64,000 nt of DNA. It comes from Chaetoderma sp. LZ-2023a. Its lineage: Eukaryota > Mollusca > Caudofoveata > Chaetodermatida > Chaetodermatidae. The stretch's first letter is position 1. Each line of letters starts with the position of its first letter. Under the pieces are notes generated by a model. It did not search any database. It saw only the letters and a program-made list of their open reading frames with translations, and was not told the DNA's origin. This document shows, piece by piece, positions 54,835-63,904 of this stretch. A program made the translations under genes and the position numbers. The stretch is from contig CM067360.1 in NCBI GenBank assembly GCA_034401795.1, positions 124,351,901-124,415,900 of the forward strand, in the 5' to 3' direction.

Positions 54835-54857
54835 GAGTTAGCTATGCAAAAGGATTA

Positions 54858-55085
54858 ACCCGTTAATGACTAAATTTCTTCGAAAAATTAAATTATTTAC
54901 TTGTTGAATGTCTATTTACAGGCTAAGAGAAGACTATTTTTGAAAATTTATGACTAATGACTGGCCTGGTTACTGAGCCAGTCATTTCAGTGGTAAAATG
55001 TCAAAAATGGTCTTCTCTTGGCCTGTAAGTGGGCATTACTCAAAACTACTAGAGGCCTGTTTTGGCCGATTTTGTCACGAAAGGG
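54858..55085. mobile_element. MITE-1 copy
   Basis: 228 bp, TTAA at 54854-54857 and 55086-55089, termini CCCGTTAATGAC and CACGAAAGGG. Confidence 0.87.
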
Positions 55086-55246
55086 TTAAACGAAATTCAT
55101 GATTGTGTTCATCACTCAATCTGGTCAACTATCGTTAACCCTTCATTTTGAAATAGTCACTGGTGTTATTGTGCAGAATAGGGAAGCTGTATTGATGATG
55201 CATTTAAGCTAATCATATCTGGATAATATTTGTTATCTACTTCCAG

Positions 55247-55315
55247 CATATGAGTCCCATGTATCTGCGCACACAAGTTGGAAAGAGAAAGATGACCGTT
55301 GGATCACAGTTCAGG
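55247..55315 (+). CDS. Myosin window exon 9
   Basis: Acceptor CTACTTCCAG, donor AGG-GTAATG, 23 codons in phase 0: HMSPMYLRTQVGKRKMTVGS and QFR. The T-V-x-S-Q-F-(K/R) motif starts the helix continued in the next exon. The donor is followed after 11 bases by a MITE-1 end. Confidence 0.94.
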
Positions 55316-55326
55316 GTAATGAGTAA

Positions 55327-55516
55327 CCCCTTAATGGTCAAGCCAACCAAAACATCCCCTTCAGTGGTCTTCAGGAATGGCTATTTGCAGGCAAAGATAA
55401 GACTATTTTTCTGAAAATTTACCACTAGAATGACTGGGTCAATAACCATGCCAGCCATTCCACTGGTAACTTTTAAAAAATAGTCCGAGTCTTTGCCTGC
55501 AGATGGACATTCACAA
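55327..55516. mobile_element. MITE-1 copy at intron base 12
   Basis: GTAA at 55323-55326, then CCCCTTAATGGTCAAGCCAA. Palindrome diverged (ACCACTAGAATGACTGGGTC); the right end is shortened. Confidence 0.8.
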
Positions 55517-55529
55517 GCAAAAATGTTTG

Positions 55530-55735
55530 TATGTCTACTATTTAATAAACATGCTGTTGAATATAACAGCAACAGCACTCAGTCAATTTATTTTCAAAAT
55601 ATTCAACAGCTTAACTATTGTTTTTGAGAAATTGATAGTCACAGAGTTCAGGGATTGATCTATCCCAACATAGTTGAAGTGTGGGTGGAGCTTATATAAA
55701 GATGGGTGGGGCATAGTTAAAACTGGATTCCTCAA
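55530..55735. mobile_element. MITE-2 fragment
   Basis: ATGTCTACTATTTAATAAAC, ATGCTGTTGAATATAACAGC, the TTTCAAAATATTCAACAGC arm and an AACTGGATTCCTC end. The left part is missing. Confidence 0.65.
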
Positions 55736-56361
55736 TTTGGCAGTGTCGGCGGTTTTGAGCCCAACATTAGGCTTGCGTGATTACGTGATTAAATCGAAAA
55801 TCGTGATTTTTTTTTTTAAATCGTGAATTTATATGATTAAAAATTAAATAATCAAATAATCGTGAATAATTCTACAGCATAAAATATTTCAAAACCTACC
55901 TTTTAATTATTGTTTATTGCGATCGGTCACAGAAATTTACATTTTGCTCAGCGAATGCATGCCCATTTGCAAGCCAAGAGAAGATTATTTTTGAAAATGT
56001 ATCACTGGAACTCGAGCCAGTCATTCCAGTGATACATTTTCAAAAATACTCTCTTGGCCTGCAAATCCACCTTTCTCAACATCATTACAGCGTTCGTCAT
56101 TGATATGCTTTTTTGCTTTTATAGCTGGGTAATTTGTACTCGAGCTGATTAATCGAGTAATCGCGATTATTATTAAATAATCGATCGTGATTACTGAAAG
56201 CAATAATCGCGCAAGCCTACCCCTCATTCCTACATTGTGCGGGTTTACCCAAGGGAGGTGGGATATGCTAGGGACCCACTACCAGGTGACTTTGGTGCAC
56301 TGGAATGGCAGATAATTTCTTTAATGCATTTGTCTGTACTTTGATTATATTACCTTTGTAG

Positions 56362-56481
56362 AGTTCCCTACATGTGTTGATGGAGAAGATGAATGCTGCA
56401 TCACCTGTGTTTGTCAGATGTCTGAAGCCAAACCAGAAGAAAATGGCCAAAAACTTTGACAGAGAGTACATTTTAGCACAG
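56362..56481 (+). CDS. Myosin window exon 10
   Basis: Acceptor CCTTTGTAG, donor CAG-GTGTGT, 40 codons in phase 0: SSLHVLMEKMNAASPVFVRC and LKPNQKKMAKNFDREYILAQ. The F-V-R-C-(I/L)-K-P-N block is an invariant myosin signature. Confidence 0.97.
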
Positions 56482-57026
56482 GTGTGTTACTGTGACAGAT
56501 ATCATTTACATTCTCCGGGGGAGGGAACTCCTGACCACAAAATAATGAAATATGGGCCACAAACAATGTTGATTTTTAACCATTTATTGGTCAAGATAAT
56601 CACAGTCAATGTCCATTTGCAGACCAAGGGTAAACTATTTTAGAAACTGTACCACTGGAATGAGTGGGTCAATTATCAAGCCACTCACACCAGTGGTAAA
56701 TTAAAAAAAATTGTCTTCTTGCCGTGCAAATGACCACTGCCCATTTCACATCAAGAGTATACTTACCTCCCTAATACTTTTGATATTGCTAAATATTGGC
56801 TTTCACTCAATAAAACACTCAGATTAAAAACAGTTAGGTGCCCCTACTGGGCAGGTAGTCAGAGGTAGTCCGGCGGATGCCAGCCCCACCACCGCGCATG
56901 CGCCGACTACTACTTCCTCTTTGCTAATTTATTGGCAAGGAGAACACATGTGCTTGCAGTTATCTTCAAGTTTCACGCATTTTAAGCCTATTTCACGTCT
57001 GTTATGTTCGAGTATAGTGAAGAGAG

Positions 57027-57077
57027 ATGTCTGAGAGGACAAATTCACCAGAGGAGGGGACTGGATCTCTTTATCAG
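57027..57077 (+). CDS. Putative gag exon 1 of DIRS element 3 (51 nt)
   Basis: MSERTNSPEEGTGSLYQ, then donor GTGATT. Same length and phase as in elements 1 and 2; the matching acceptor CTGTTTCAG ends at 57843. Confidence 0.6.
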
Positions 57078-57843
57078 GTGATTTCAATGACATTCTAGCG
57101 AGTTTTTTCCCCGGTGTAATGTGTTTCCGGGACTCGCGCTTACCGTGATTAGCGCCTGTTTGAGTTGGGTTTTTCCAACATGGTGCTTTATAAGACTAAT
57201 TTCTCTTTGTGTTTATGTCCACAGTTATGGATTTACATTATTAGTGGACATCTCAGCACAGGAGGGTTTGTTTTTCTCCACCACGGTTCCATTTCCTACT
57301 AATACTGTTAGGTTATCTAACCAAAAAGTCTATGTTCAGTGAGTTGGAGGCTTACTATAAAGGTCTTCTCACTTTGCCCTCTTGATCCAATTCCTTCCCC
57401 CAAGGTGGAGAAAGGTGAAGAGGCGTAGTCTTGGTGGAGTGCTCCAGTGCATCACGGTGGATTGTTTGTCTATACAAGGTGTCAGGTATCTAATTAATGA
57501 TATGAGGTAATATGAATTATTTGAAAAAATAATGACTGATTTTTACCATTGTTATCATTCTGTATCTGATGATGTGTAGTCTGAATATCCTTTGGAGGAT
57601 GTTCTAGTTATGAGTACAATTCGTCCTTGCACTTGGATGCGTGTTGCGGACCGATTAATTTCTGTTAAGGGATTGATGACGTCATAATCGGCCTTGCGCT
57701 TTATTAACATTTAAAGTTTTGTCCAACGCTGGTTTCTTCTTGATTAGTGATCTTTATGATCCTGTCCCTCTCTTTTAGTTTGGTTTTGAGTTTTCTAACC
57801 GTAACTAACTTGCTCATTGTCCTCGTCCTTTGTCCTGTTTCAG

Positions 57844-59575
57844 AGACCTGGTTGCCCGTCCTGTGGTCGCTTTTTAAAGGACCGATTTGCTCCACATTTG
57901 TGTTTTCGCTGCAGTCCCTGTGGACTGTTGCTAAAATGCGATGTCTGTAAGCAGTGGGGGGGGTGAGCTAATGGCTGACTTTTTATCATTACAGGCAAGG
58001 GAGAAGGTGATGGAAGAGGAGAGGAAGGCGAAGAAAGAGGGTGTTAAGAAGGGTAAGAGGAAGGCCTCATCCGCGGTGGATATGGAGGCCTTCCGGTCCG
58101 AAATGTTGGGAGAGATGCAGAGGACAATAAAGGATTTGGTCCCAGAGTTGCTTCGCAGCATGCTGCCTGGGCCAGGTCCTTTGTTGTCCTCAGCATCTGC
58201 TTCGGAGCAGGTGATCCCCGCCTCTGAATCCGAGTTCCATAGGTCCGGTCCGTTGTTTGAGGTGGATTCAGAGGTGGCCCCGTTGATGGGGGCGGTCCAC
58301 GACCCTGGCAGCAGGCTTGGTGCCGCGCCGAGGGGCCGTGGACAACAGTTGTTGTTGGGACCCGCGGTCTGCTCATCAGACCCTGGGTATCCGCGCGCCG
58401 CGGGTGTCAAGACCTCCTATGACACCTTCCCTGGCCAGTCCGGGTTAGCTCTCTTTGCTGACCCGGAGTCTAATCTTTCTGGCCAGGAGGAAGAGGATTT
58501 CCTGCTAGGGTCGCCGTCTGGGGACGTGGCCATGGAGTACGACGTCGGTGCACCCCTCGCGGGGAATACAGGCGACGTATTCCATGGTTCTACTCACGCA
58601 GGAGTAGAATTCACGGTCCAGAAGGTGACCCTGGGTGGTGCTGATGGCCACGGTTACCGCATACCTCGGCTTGCCGAGAGTATCGCTGGTGCTGGCCAGG
58701 GCCGTGGTGGGGCGGTGTCTGCCCCGCGCTCTACCACGGCGCCTGCTCCTGGTCAAGCCAGGGAGTTTAGCATGCCTGTTCTTTCGGGCCCGCATGCTTT
58801 CCCTGGCTTGCCAGGGGTATCAGCATATCCACCGTCTAGTACAACTGCGTGCGCTCAGGAGGAAGACGAAGGCCCTCGTCTAGTAGAGCGCTCGCAGTTA
58901 GCCACGGAGGAGAATTGGTCGGACGCTTGCCAGTGGCTGGTAAGCGTTCGGCCAGATCTGCCCGTGGAGCAGTCGGCAATCCAGCGTGACCATAGGCCGT
59001 GGTTAGCTGGTAGGCCGACTGCCACCGCTATGCCATCTCTGCTGCTGGCTGAGCATGTCGTGGACATGTTCGAGGCGGCAGAGACGTCCATTAAGACGAA
59101 TGGGCGTCTCGCGAAGGCTCCTCGCGAGGTGGCTAGGCGTTGCCGCATCGTGCCCCTGGATTACCAGCGGTACGGTGTGGTGCCTAAGCCTAGCGTAGAT
59201 GATCGCGCGGCTTTGGGCGAAGATGCGCGGCCAGGCTCCCGTTCTGACACGGGTGTCCTGTGCTCGAACGCATTGCGTTCGGCTAATACCGCGCTATGTG
59301 ATGCGGAGGAGAGTGGGAGAGCTTCGAATGCTGCTCTGTCCCACGTCTCCCAGCTGTTACAGGGGGTGGTAACAGCATCCGCTTCACGTCAGCCAAGCCC
59401 GGTCACAGTCCAGAGAGCCATCCAGGATGGTATCAACCTGGCTCTGGACTGTTTGCCGCGGGCGGTGACCAGGAGTGTCCGGGCGAGGCGCACGTTTGCC
59501 CTTGACAATCTGTGCCCGTCCCAGGACCTGTATAATAGGCTGCTGCTCTGGACAATCTGTGCCTCATCTCAGTAA
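57844..59575 (+). pseudogene. gag: Gag-like ORF, frameshifted and truncated, DIRS element 3
   Basis: The Cys cluster (CPSCGRF, HLCFRCSPCG, CDVC) is read first. Then a run of eight G (57956-57963), where elements 1 and 2 have seven, shifts the frame to a TGA. The remainder is open from 57941 as the rest of Gag. The C-terminal Arg/Gly tail is gone: after YNRLL the sequence jumps into RT with a stop at 59573. It keeps the middle and most of the conserved core. Confidence 0.86.
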
Positions 59576-60789
59576 TACAGTCGGTGTGCGACAGTCGTCA
59601 TGTCCTGGCACGGGTTTACTTGAGAATGCTGGGGTTGATGGTTTCATTGGAACCAGTCATTTCGCAGGCCGCCTTGCGCAGGCACCCGATCCAGTTGTTT
59701 CTCATGACACAGTGGACCCAGAGTTCAGGTTCGCTGGACTCGAACGTGTCAGTGTTGGCGCCTCTGATTCACCACCTGCAATGGTGGTTGAATACAGAGA
59801 ATCTCTTGCCGGGGGTTTTGCTAACCCCTCCCCACCCTCAGGTGACTGTGTATACAGATGCATCGATGGAGGGGTGGGGAGCTTGTCTGGAAGAGTCCAC
59901 AATATCAGGGCTTTGGGATCTGGATCAGTCCAAGGAACATATCAATCTACTAGAGCTAAGAGCAGTAGTCCTGGGCCTGGAACATTTCTTACAGAAAGTT
60001 CAGGGCAAGATTGTTCTAATTCGTTCAGACAACTCAACAGTAGTGACTTACATAAACCGCCAGGGCGGAACGAAGTCGCCCAGTCTCTGTATGATGACAT
60101 GGAAACTGCTTTGATGGTGCCTAGATCATGGGATCACCTTGAAGGCAGTTCATATTCCGGGAAGGCTAAATCTGCTAGCAGACTCATTGAGCCGAAGGAT
60201 GAGTGTTTTACCCACGGAATGGCAACTAAATCAATGTGTGGCGGATCGTCTGTTCGACCATTGGGGGAAACCCAACATCGATTTGTTCGCAACGAAGAAG
60301 AATGCGAAGATGACGACGTACGTCTCTCCGATTCCAGACCCAAGCGCTTTCGCAACAGATGCGTTAGCTATCAGCTGGGCGGGAATGTATGCATACGCAT
60401 TCCCTCCAGCGATCCTGATTCCAAAGGTGCTTCAGAAAATCAGGCAGCAGGAGTGCCAAGTGCTTCTGATCGCCCCGGATTGGCCAAGCCGATCGTGGTA
60501 TATGGATCTGCTGGACCTTCTGGTCTGCAATCCGGTTCCTCTGCCTCTGATGGACGACCTTATCTTCCAGGGCAAGGTCCTTCACGACAATCCATCAATG
60601 TTCCGATTGACTGCGTGGATGTTGTCAAGGAATCTAGAATTAAGGAGGGCTTTTCTGAGCAAGCGGCCATATTTATGGCCAAAGCCAGGAGGGGGTCAAC
60701 CTCCAGAGCATATAATTATAAAATCAACAGATTTGCAGAGTGGTGCTCAAAAAGATGTATTGATCCAATGGACTCATCTATTCAGGTAG
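59576..60789 (+). pseudogene. RT-RNase H remnant, DIRS element 3
   Basis: The deletion removed the N-terminus and all RT catalytic motifs, including YIDDW (about 1.26 kb relative to element 2). The frame resumes at SRHVLARVYLRMLGL. RNase H residues YTDAS, LLELRA, RSDNST and LADSLSRR remain, but a TGA at 60112 (element 2 has TGT) interrupts it. The post-RNase H block is intact to the stop at 60789. No RT activity is possible. Confidence 0.9.
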
Positions 60790-61619
60790 TGGCTGATTTC
60801 CTCTGTCACCTATATGATGCCTATAGCCTCAAGCCTAACTCTATTGCTGGTTACAAATCAGCATTAATGACTGTTATTCCTTGCTTGGCTAATAGGGGGA
60901 GTGATGAAGTAAGTACATTAAATGTATTAATTAAAGGCATGGGCAATCTAAGACCAAGGAATCCACCACTGATTCCAGTCTGGAGTTTATCTCTGGTGCT
61001 TCAGGTACTAGGAGATAAGCCTTTTGAACCACTTAGTTCCATTTCTATGAAAATGTTAACGCTTAAAACTGTATTTTTAATTGCTGCGGCCTCGGCAAGG
61101 CGTAGGAGTGAGATTCACGCCTTATCAGCCGAGGATGACCGTTTTGTGGTTACAGGGGAAGGCCTTAAGCTTCTACCTAGGATTAATTTCTTGGCTAAGA
61201 ATCAGTCATTGAAATATCCAGGTCAACCTATTTTTTTGCCATCTTTAACTAGATATGATCCTAATTCTAAAGTATGGTGCCCCGTACGGGCGCTGCTCCG
61301 GTACAAACAGCGTACTTCGGAGTGGCGTACCGACCAGTCAGCGTTATGGTTGTCATATATTGAACCCCATGGCAGGGCGTCTAAGGACACCATTTCCAGG
61401 TGGATTGTAGAATGTATTCAGTTTTGTCACAAATCCGCCACCGGGAGACAGGTTGATGTGGCCAAGGCTCATAGTGTCCGCTGTGTCGTGGCATCCACTG
61501 CCCTGTTTATGGGGGTCCCTGTGGATGACATTATGTCTGTGGCTCAGTGGCACTGTGAGTCAAGTTTTACAGACCATTACCTCGTGACACCTCTAACCCT
61601 CTCGCCTTGTCGATTTTGA
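60675..61619 (+). pseudogene. Tyrosine recombinase with late frameshift, DIRS element 3
   Basis: The start is the first ATG in the conserved region (FMAKARRG). Catalytic Arg (ASARRRSEIHAL), HSVR and the nucleophile Tyr (TDHYL) are all present. One base is missing just after, near 61583, so the C-terminus reads VTPLTLSPCRF where intact copies end in RDTSNPLAL and a short tail. Possibly reduced but not certainly dead. Confidence 0.85.
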
Positions 61620-62159
61620 AACATTAATCGTTTTTAAATTTTGTGAGGAGTGCTTCCGCATTGCTTATATACTTCGCACTTTAGCGATGGTAACAACCAC
61701 TTGTCGGGACTGCATCAGGCTTCTCTACTGGGATCATGATGACAGCTTCCAAGTTCAACAAGGTCAGTCTTGTTCATGTGTTGTTCATTGTTACTTGTAT
61801 TGTCACGTTACCCATTATTATTAATATGGTGATGGTTTATGTGGGAGGTGGTTCATCATAGAGAGTATACGAAAATGGAGCCTTTTCGTCTCTGTCCTAT
61901 AGTACTTGGCACTAGTACGTAGAGAGCGTATGGGACATTGAGGTCATCTAGTCTTCCTCCCAGGAGGGGGGGGGAGGGAGCGCATATGACATTCGGTCAT
62001 CTCTCATGCATCGGTTGTGTTATCCGATGGTTTGTCAAATCCTGACTGTGTTCTCACACATTTCAGACGTCATAAGTGCCTTAAACGCGTGAAAGCGTAT
62101 AGGGAAGAGCTGGTCTTTTGACCTCGCCTCCCTCCCGCCAGATTCACTTTCGAATTCTG
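61620..62159 (+). other. 3' noncoding block of DIRS element 3
   Basis: As in elements 1 and 2: AACAAGGTCAGTCTTGTTC, GAAAATGGAGCCTTTTCGTC, GAGCGCATATGACA. No frame. Confidence 0.6.
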
Positions 62160-62260
62160 GCAATATCAAAAGTATTAGGGAGGTAAGTATACTCTTGATG
62201 TGAAATAAACGAAATCTAGGATTTCTTTTTTCATGAGAGAGTTGATACTTACCTTCCTAG
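62160..62260 (+). repeat. Internal complementary region of DIRS element 3
   Basis: The complement of both tips joined at GTGAAATAAACG. Carries AGGTAAGTAT at 62181-62190. Confidence 0.9.
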
Positions 62261-62326
62261 ATACGGACCCGGCCTCTCCACCCCACAGAGGCTCGGTCTT
62301 CAGGCTCTTGGTAGTTGCATGTGTTA

Positions 62327-62542
62327 GCCAATAAATTAGTCAGAGGAAGTAGTAGTCGGCGCATGCGCGGTGGTGGGGCTGGCATCCGCCGGACTACCTC
62401 TGACTACCTGCCCAGTAGGGGCACCTAACTGTTTTTAATCTGAGTGTTTTATTGAGTGAAAGCCAATATTTAGCAATATCAAAAGTATTAGGGAGGTAAG
62501 TATCAACTCTCGTGAAAAAAGAAATCCTAGATTTCGTTTATT
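62327..62542 (+). repeat. Right inverted terminal repeat of DIRS element 3
   Basis: Mirror of the left repeat. The private change in CTGACTACCTGCCCAG matches CTGGGCAGGTAGTCAG at the left. AGGTAAGTAT at 62494-62503. Confidence 0.92.
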
Positions 62543-63213
62543 ACCATTGCAGAAGCTAGTGGTCACCTTGACCATTAAATGGTTAAATCACCTTTGTCAT
62601 GTTGTGCATTATGCGCTGGTGGCATTGTTATCATCAAAAGCGTGCCTTAGCTAACCCTAGGATACCGTCATATCCTAATCAGCTGTGATATAGGACTTAC
62701 CCAATCCCACTCCACCCAGCGTCCATCCATCCGCATTATCAGCAATTGGACCAAACCTGAGCAAAATATTTCAATTGTCATCTAATATTTGCAAACATTA
62801 AGTTTATATCAAATTTTTAACACCCAAATTACGGCTCTGAAATTCTCAGAATCCCAATTCTGTGGTAACTATACAAATAAGCTGTTAAATATTTTGAAAA
62901 TAATTTAACTTGTGGTTGTTGCTGCCTATTGCATCAACAGATCCCAGTCAAATTATTTTCAAGATATTAAACAAAATGTGAAACCAACCTGCTAGTTCAA
63001 TTAGTTATAAGTATTTGGTACTGGGTATCACTTGGAAATGGCTGGTCCACAGTCGGAGTCTTTTGAAGGTAACAACCTGCCCCCTTCAAAGTCGTCGTCG
63101 ATCCCGTCAATATGTTCTTTAGATTCTTATGATCATGTCGATAGTCACTTACAAGACTGGCGGTATGATCAGCGATCGAAAAGAAGAAGAAGAATATGTT
63201 CTTTAGATATTAA

Positions 63214-63444
63214 CCATTTAACACTCATATCAGCCAAACATGGCTTCTGCAGTGGCATTGAGAAATGTCCATTTGCAGACCAAGAGAAGACTGTTTTTGA
63301 AGATTTCCTACTAGAATGACCGGCTCGATAACCGAGCCAGTCATTCCAGTGGTAAATTTTCAAAAATAGTCTTCTCTAGGTCTGCAAATGGACATTTTAT
63401 ATGAGAAGATTTTAATCTTTTGAACAAATTCAAGGGTTAAAGGA
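63214..63444. mobile_element. MITE-1 copy, complete
   Basis: 231 bp, TTAA at 63210-63213 and 63445-63448. Start CCATTTAACACTCATATC; palindrome around CGGCTCGATAACCGAGCC; right end CAAGGGTTAAAGGA. Confidence 0.88.
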
Positions 63445-63547
63445 TTAAGTGAATGTTGGTGTCTATGGCTATAAGGGCTTGATCATTAGATGGTGAAAGA
63501 AATAATTTATCTATATAAATTGTCTTGTATATCATTTCCATTTTCAG

Positions 63548-63633
63548 TTGTTGTACACAGGAATGTTGCAAACGACCCAAATTCGGAGAGAGGGCTTTGC
63601 TGTTAGGCCGACTTTCCAGGAGTTTGTCTCGAG
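63548..63633 (+). CDS. Myosin window exon 11
   Basis: Acceptor CATTTTCAG, donor TCGAG-GTAGGC, 86 nt: LLYTGMLQTTQIRREGFAVR and PTFQEFVS plus two bases of the next codon. This is the SH1-SH2 helix and the start of the converter. Phase 0 to phase 2. The next exon lies outside the window. Confidence 0.96.
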
Positions 63634-63904
63634 GTAGGCTTACTATTTTGTTATCATGATTCTGTTCTCGCTGCAAGACCGTGTCCTCGAGAAACTAGTA
63701 CCACCTTCTGGTCTTTAACTGTTTAACTGCTGGAAGCCACCAGAAAATAATTTCAATGGGCAATAACGTTGGACTTGCTGAATCTTTTGAAACCAATTTG
63801 ACTGAAAGTTGTTGGTGGCTTAGTTAAACTCCATGAAATATGTAGTCTGCAGAAATTCAGCAGTCATACCGTTAAAACCATCTACTTGCATAATATTAAT
63901 AGAG

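Larger units (their letters stand above)
44954..55246 (+). other. Myosin intron 8, 10.3 kb
   Basis: MITE-1 at 44965-45196, a C-rich minisatellite (45338-45470), a MITE-1 copy (about 45535-45715), the SINE with its 24-bp minisatellite (45829-46445), a dispersed repeat (48240-48545), DIRS element 4 (48545-54834) and MITE-1 (54858-55085). In 46446-48240 no gene or clear repeat was recognised. Confidence 0.65.
55316..56361 (+). other. Myosin intron 9
   Basis: MITE-1 (55327-55516), a MITE-2 part (55530-55735), a degenerate AT-rich repeat with AATCGTGA motifs (55780-55880, 56140-56215) and a MITE-1 piece (55960-56100). No gene. Confidence 0.65.
56743..62542 (+). mobile_element. DIRS-like retrotransposon, element 3 (deleted, non-autonomous)
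   Basis: Same family as elements 1 and 2. Both tips are present and flanked by the same ATT (56743-56745, 62540-62542), which is also the three-base core of the circle junction. Terminal repeats 56743-56936 and 62327-62542, internal complementary region 62160-62260. Gag is frameshifted, the front of RT is deleted and YR has a late frameshift. It sits inside a MITE-1. Confidence 0.94.
56580..62582. mobile_element. MITE-1 copy split by DIRS element 3
   Basis: Left part 56580-56742 after TTAA (56576-56579), right part 62543-62582 before TTAA (62583-62586). Together they make a normal MITE-1 of about 203 bp. Confidence 0.85.
56482..63547 (+). other. Myosin intron 10, 7.1 kb
   Basis: A MITE-1 copy (56580-56742 and 62543-62582) split by DIRS element 3, then about 280 bases without features, a MITE-2-type palindrome (62860-62985) and a MITE-1 copy (63214-63444). 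Confidence 0.7.
8372..63633 (+). other. Unconventional myosin gene, motor-domain section (11 exons, partial at both ends)
   Basis: Eleven exons with matching splice phases encode about 348 consecutive motor-domain residues, from before switch II (DIFGFE) through the NQPLL and HYAGK segments, the NRDTFP region, the FVRCLKPNQKK block and the TGMLQTTQIRREGF helix. This is an actin-based ATPase motor. The usual His after NQ in the post-switch II helix is Phe here; class XV motors also deviate at this place, and the EGIDWSEI, LDEQCQFPQ and RCLKPN-KK wording looks most like class XV. The ITRTGSL segment recalls class III. Mollusc chitin synthases also carry a myosin head and were not excluded. The class is unresolved. 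The ATP-binding P-loop lies left of the window. Confidence 0.93.

Noticed and set aside
55247..55316. Reading exon 9 in the frame AYESHVSAHTSWKEKDDRW
   Set aside because: The phase of the previous exon is 0, and only phase 0 gives the myosin wording TVGSQFR leading into SSLHVLMEKM.
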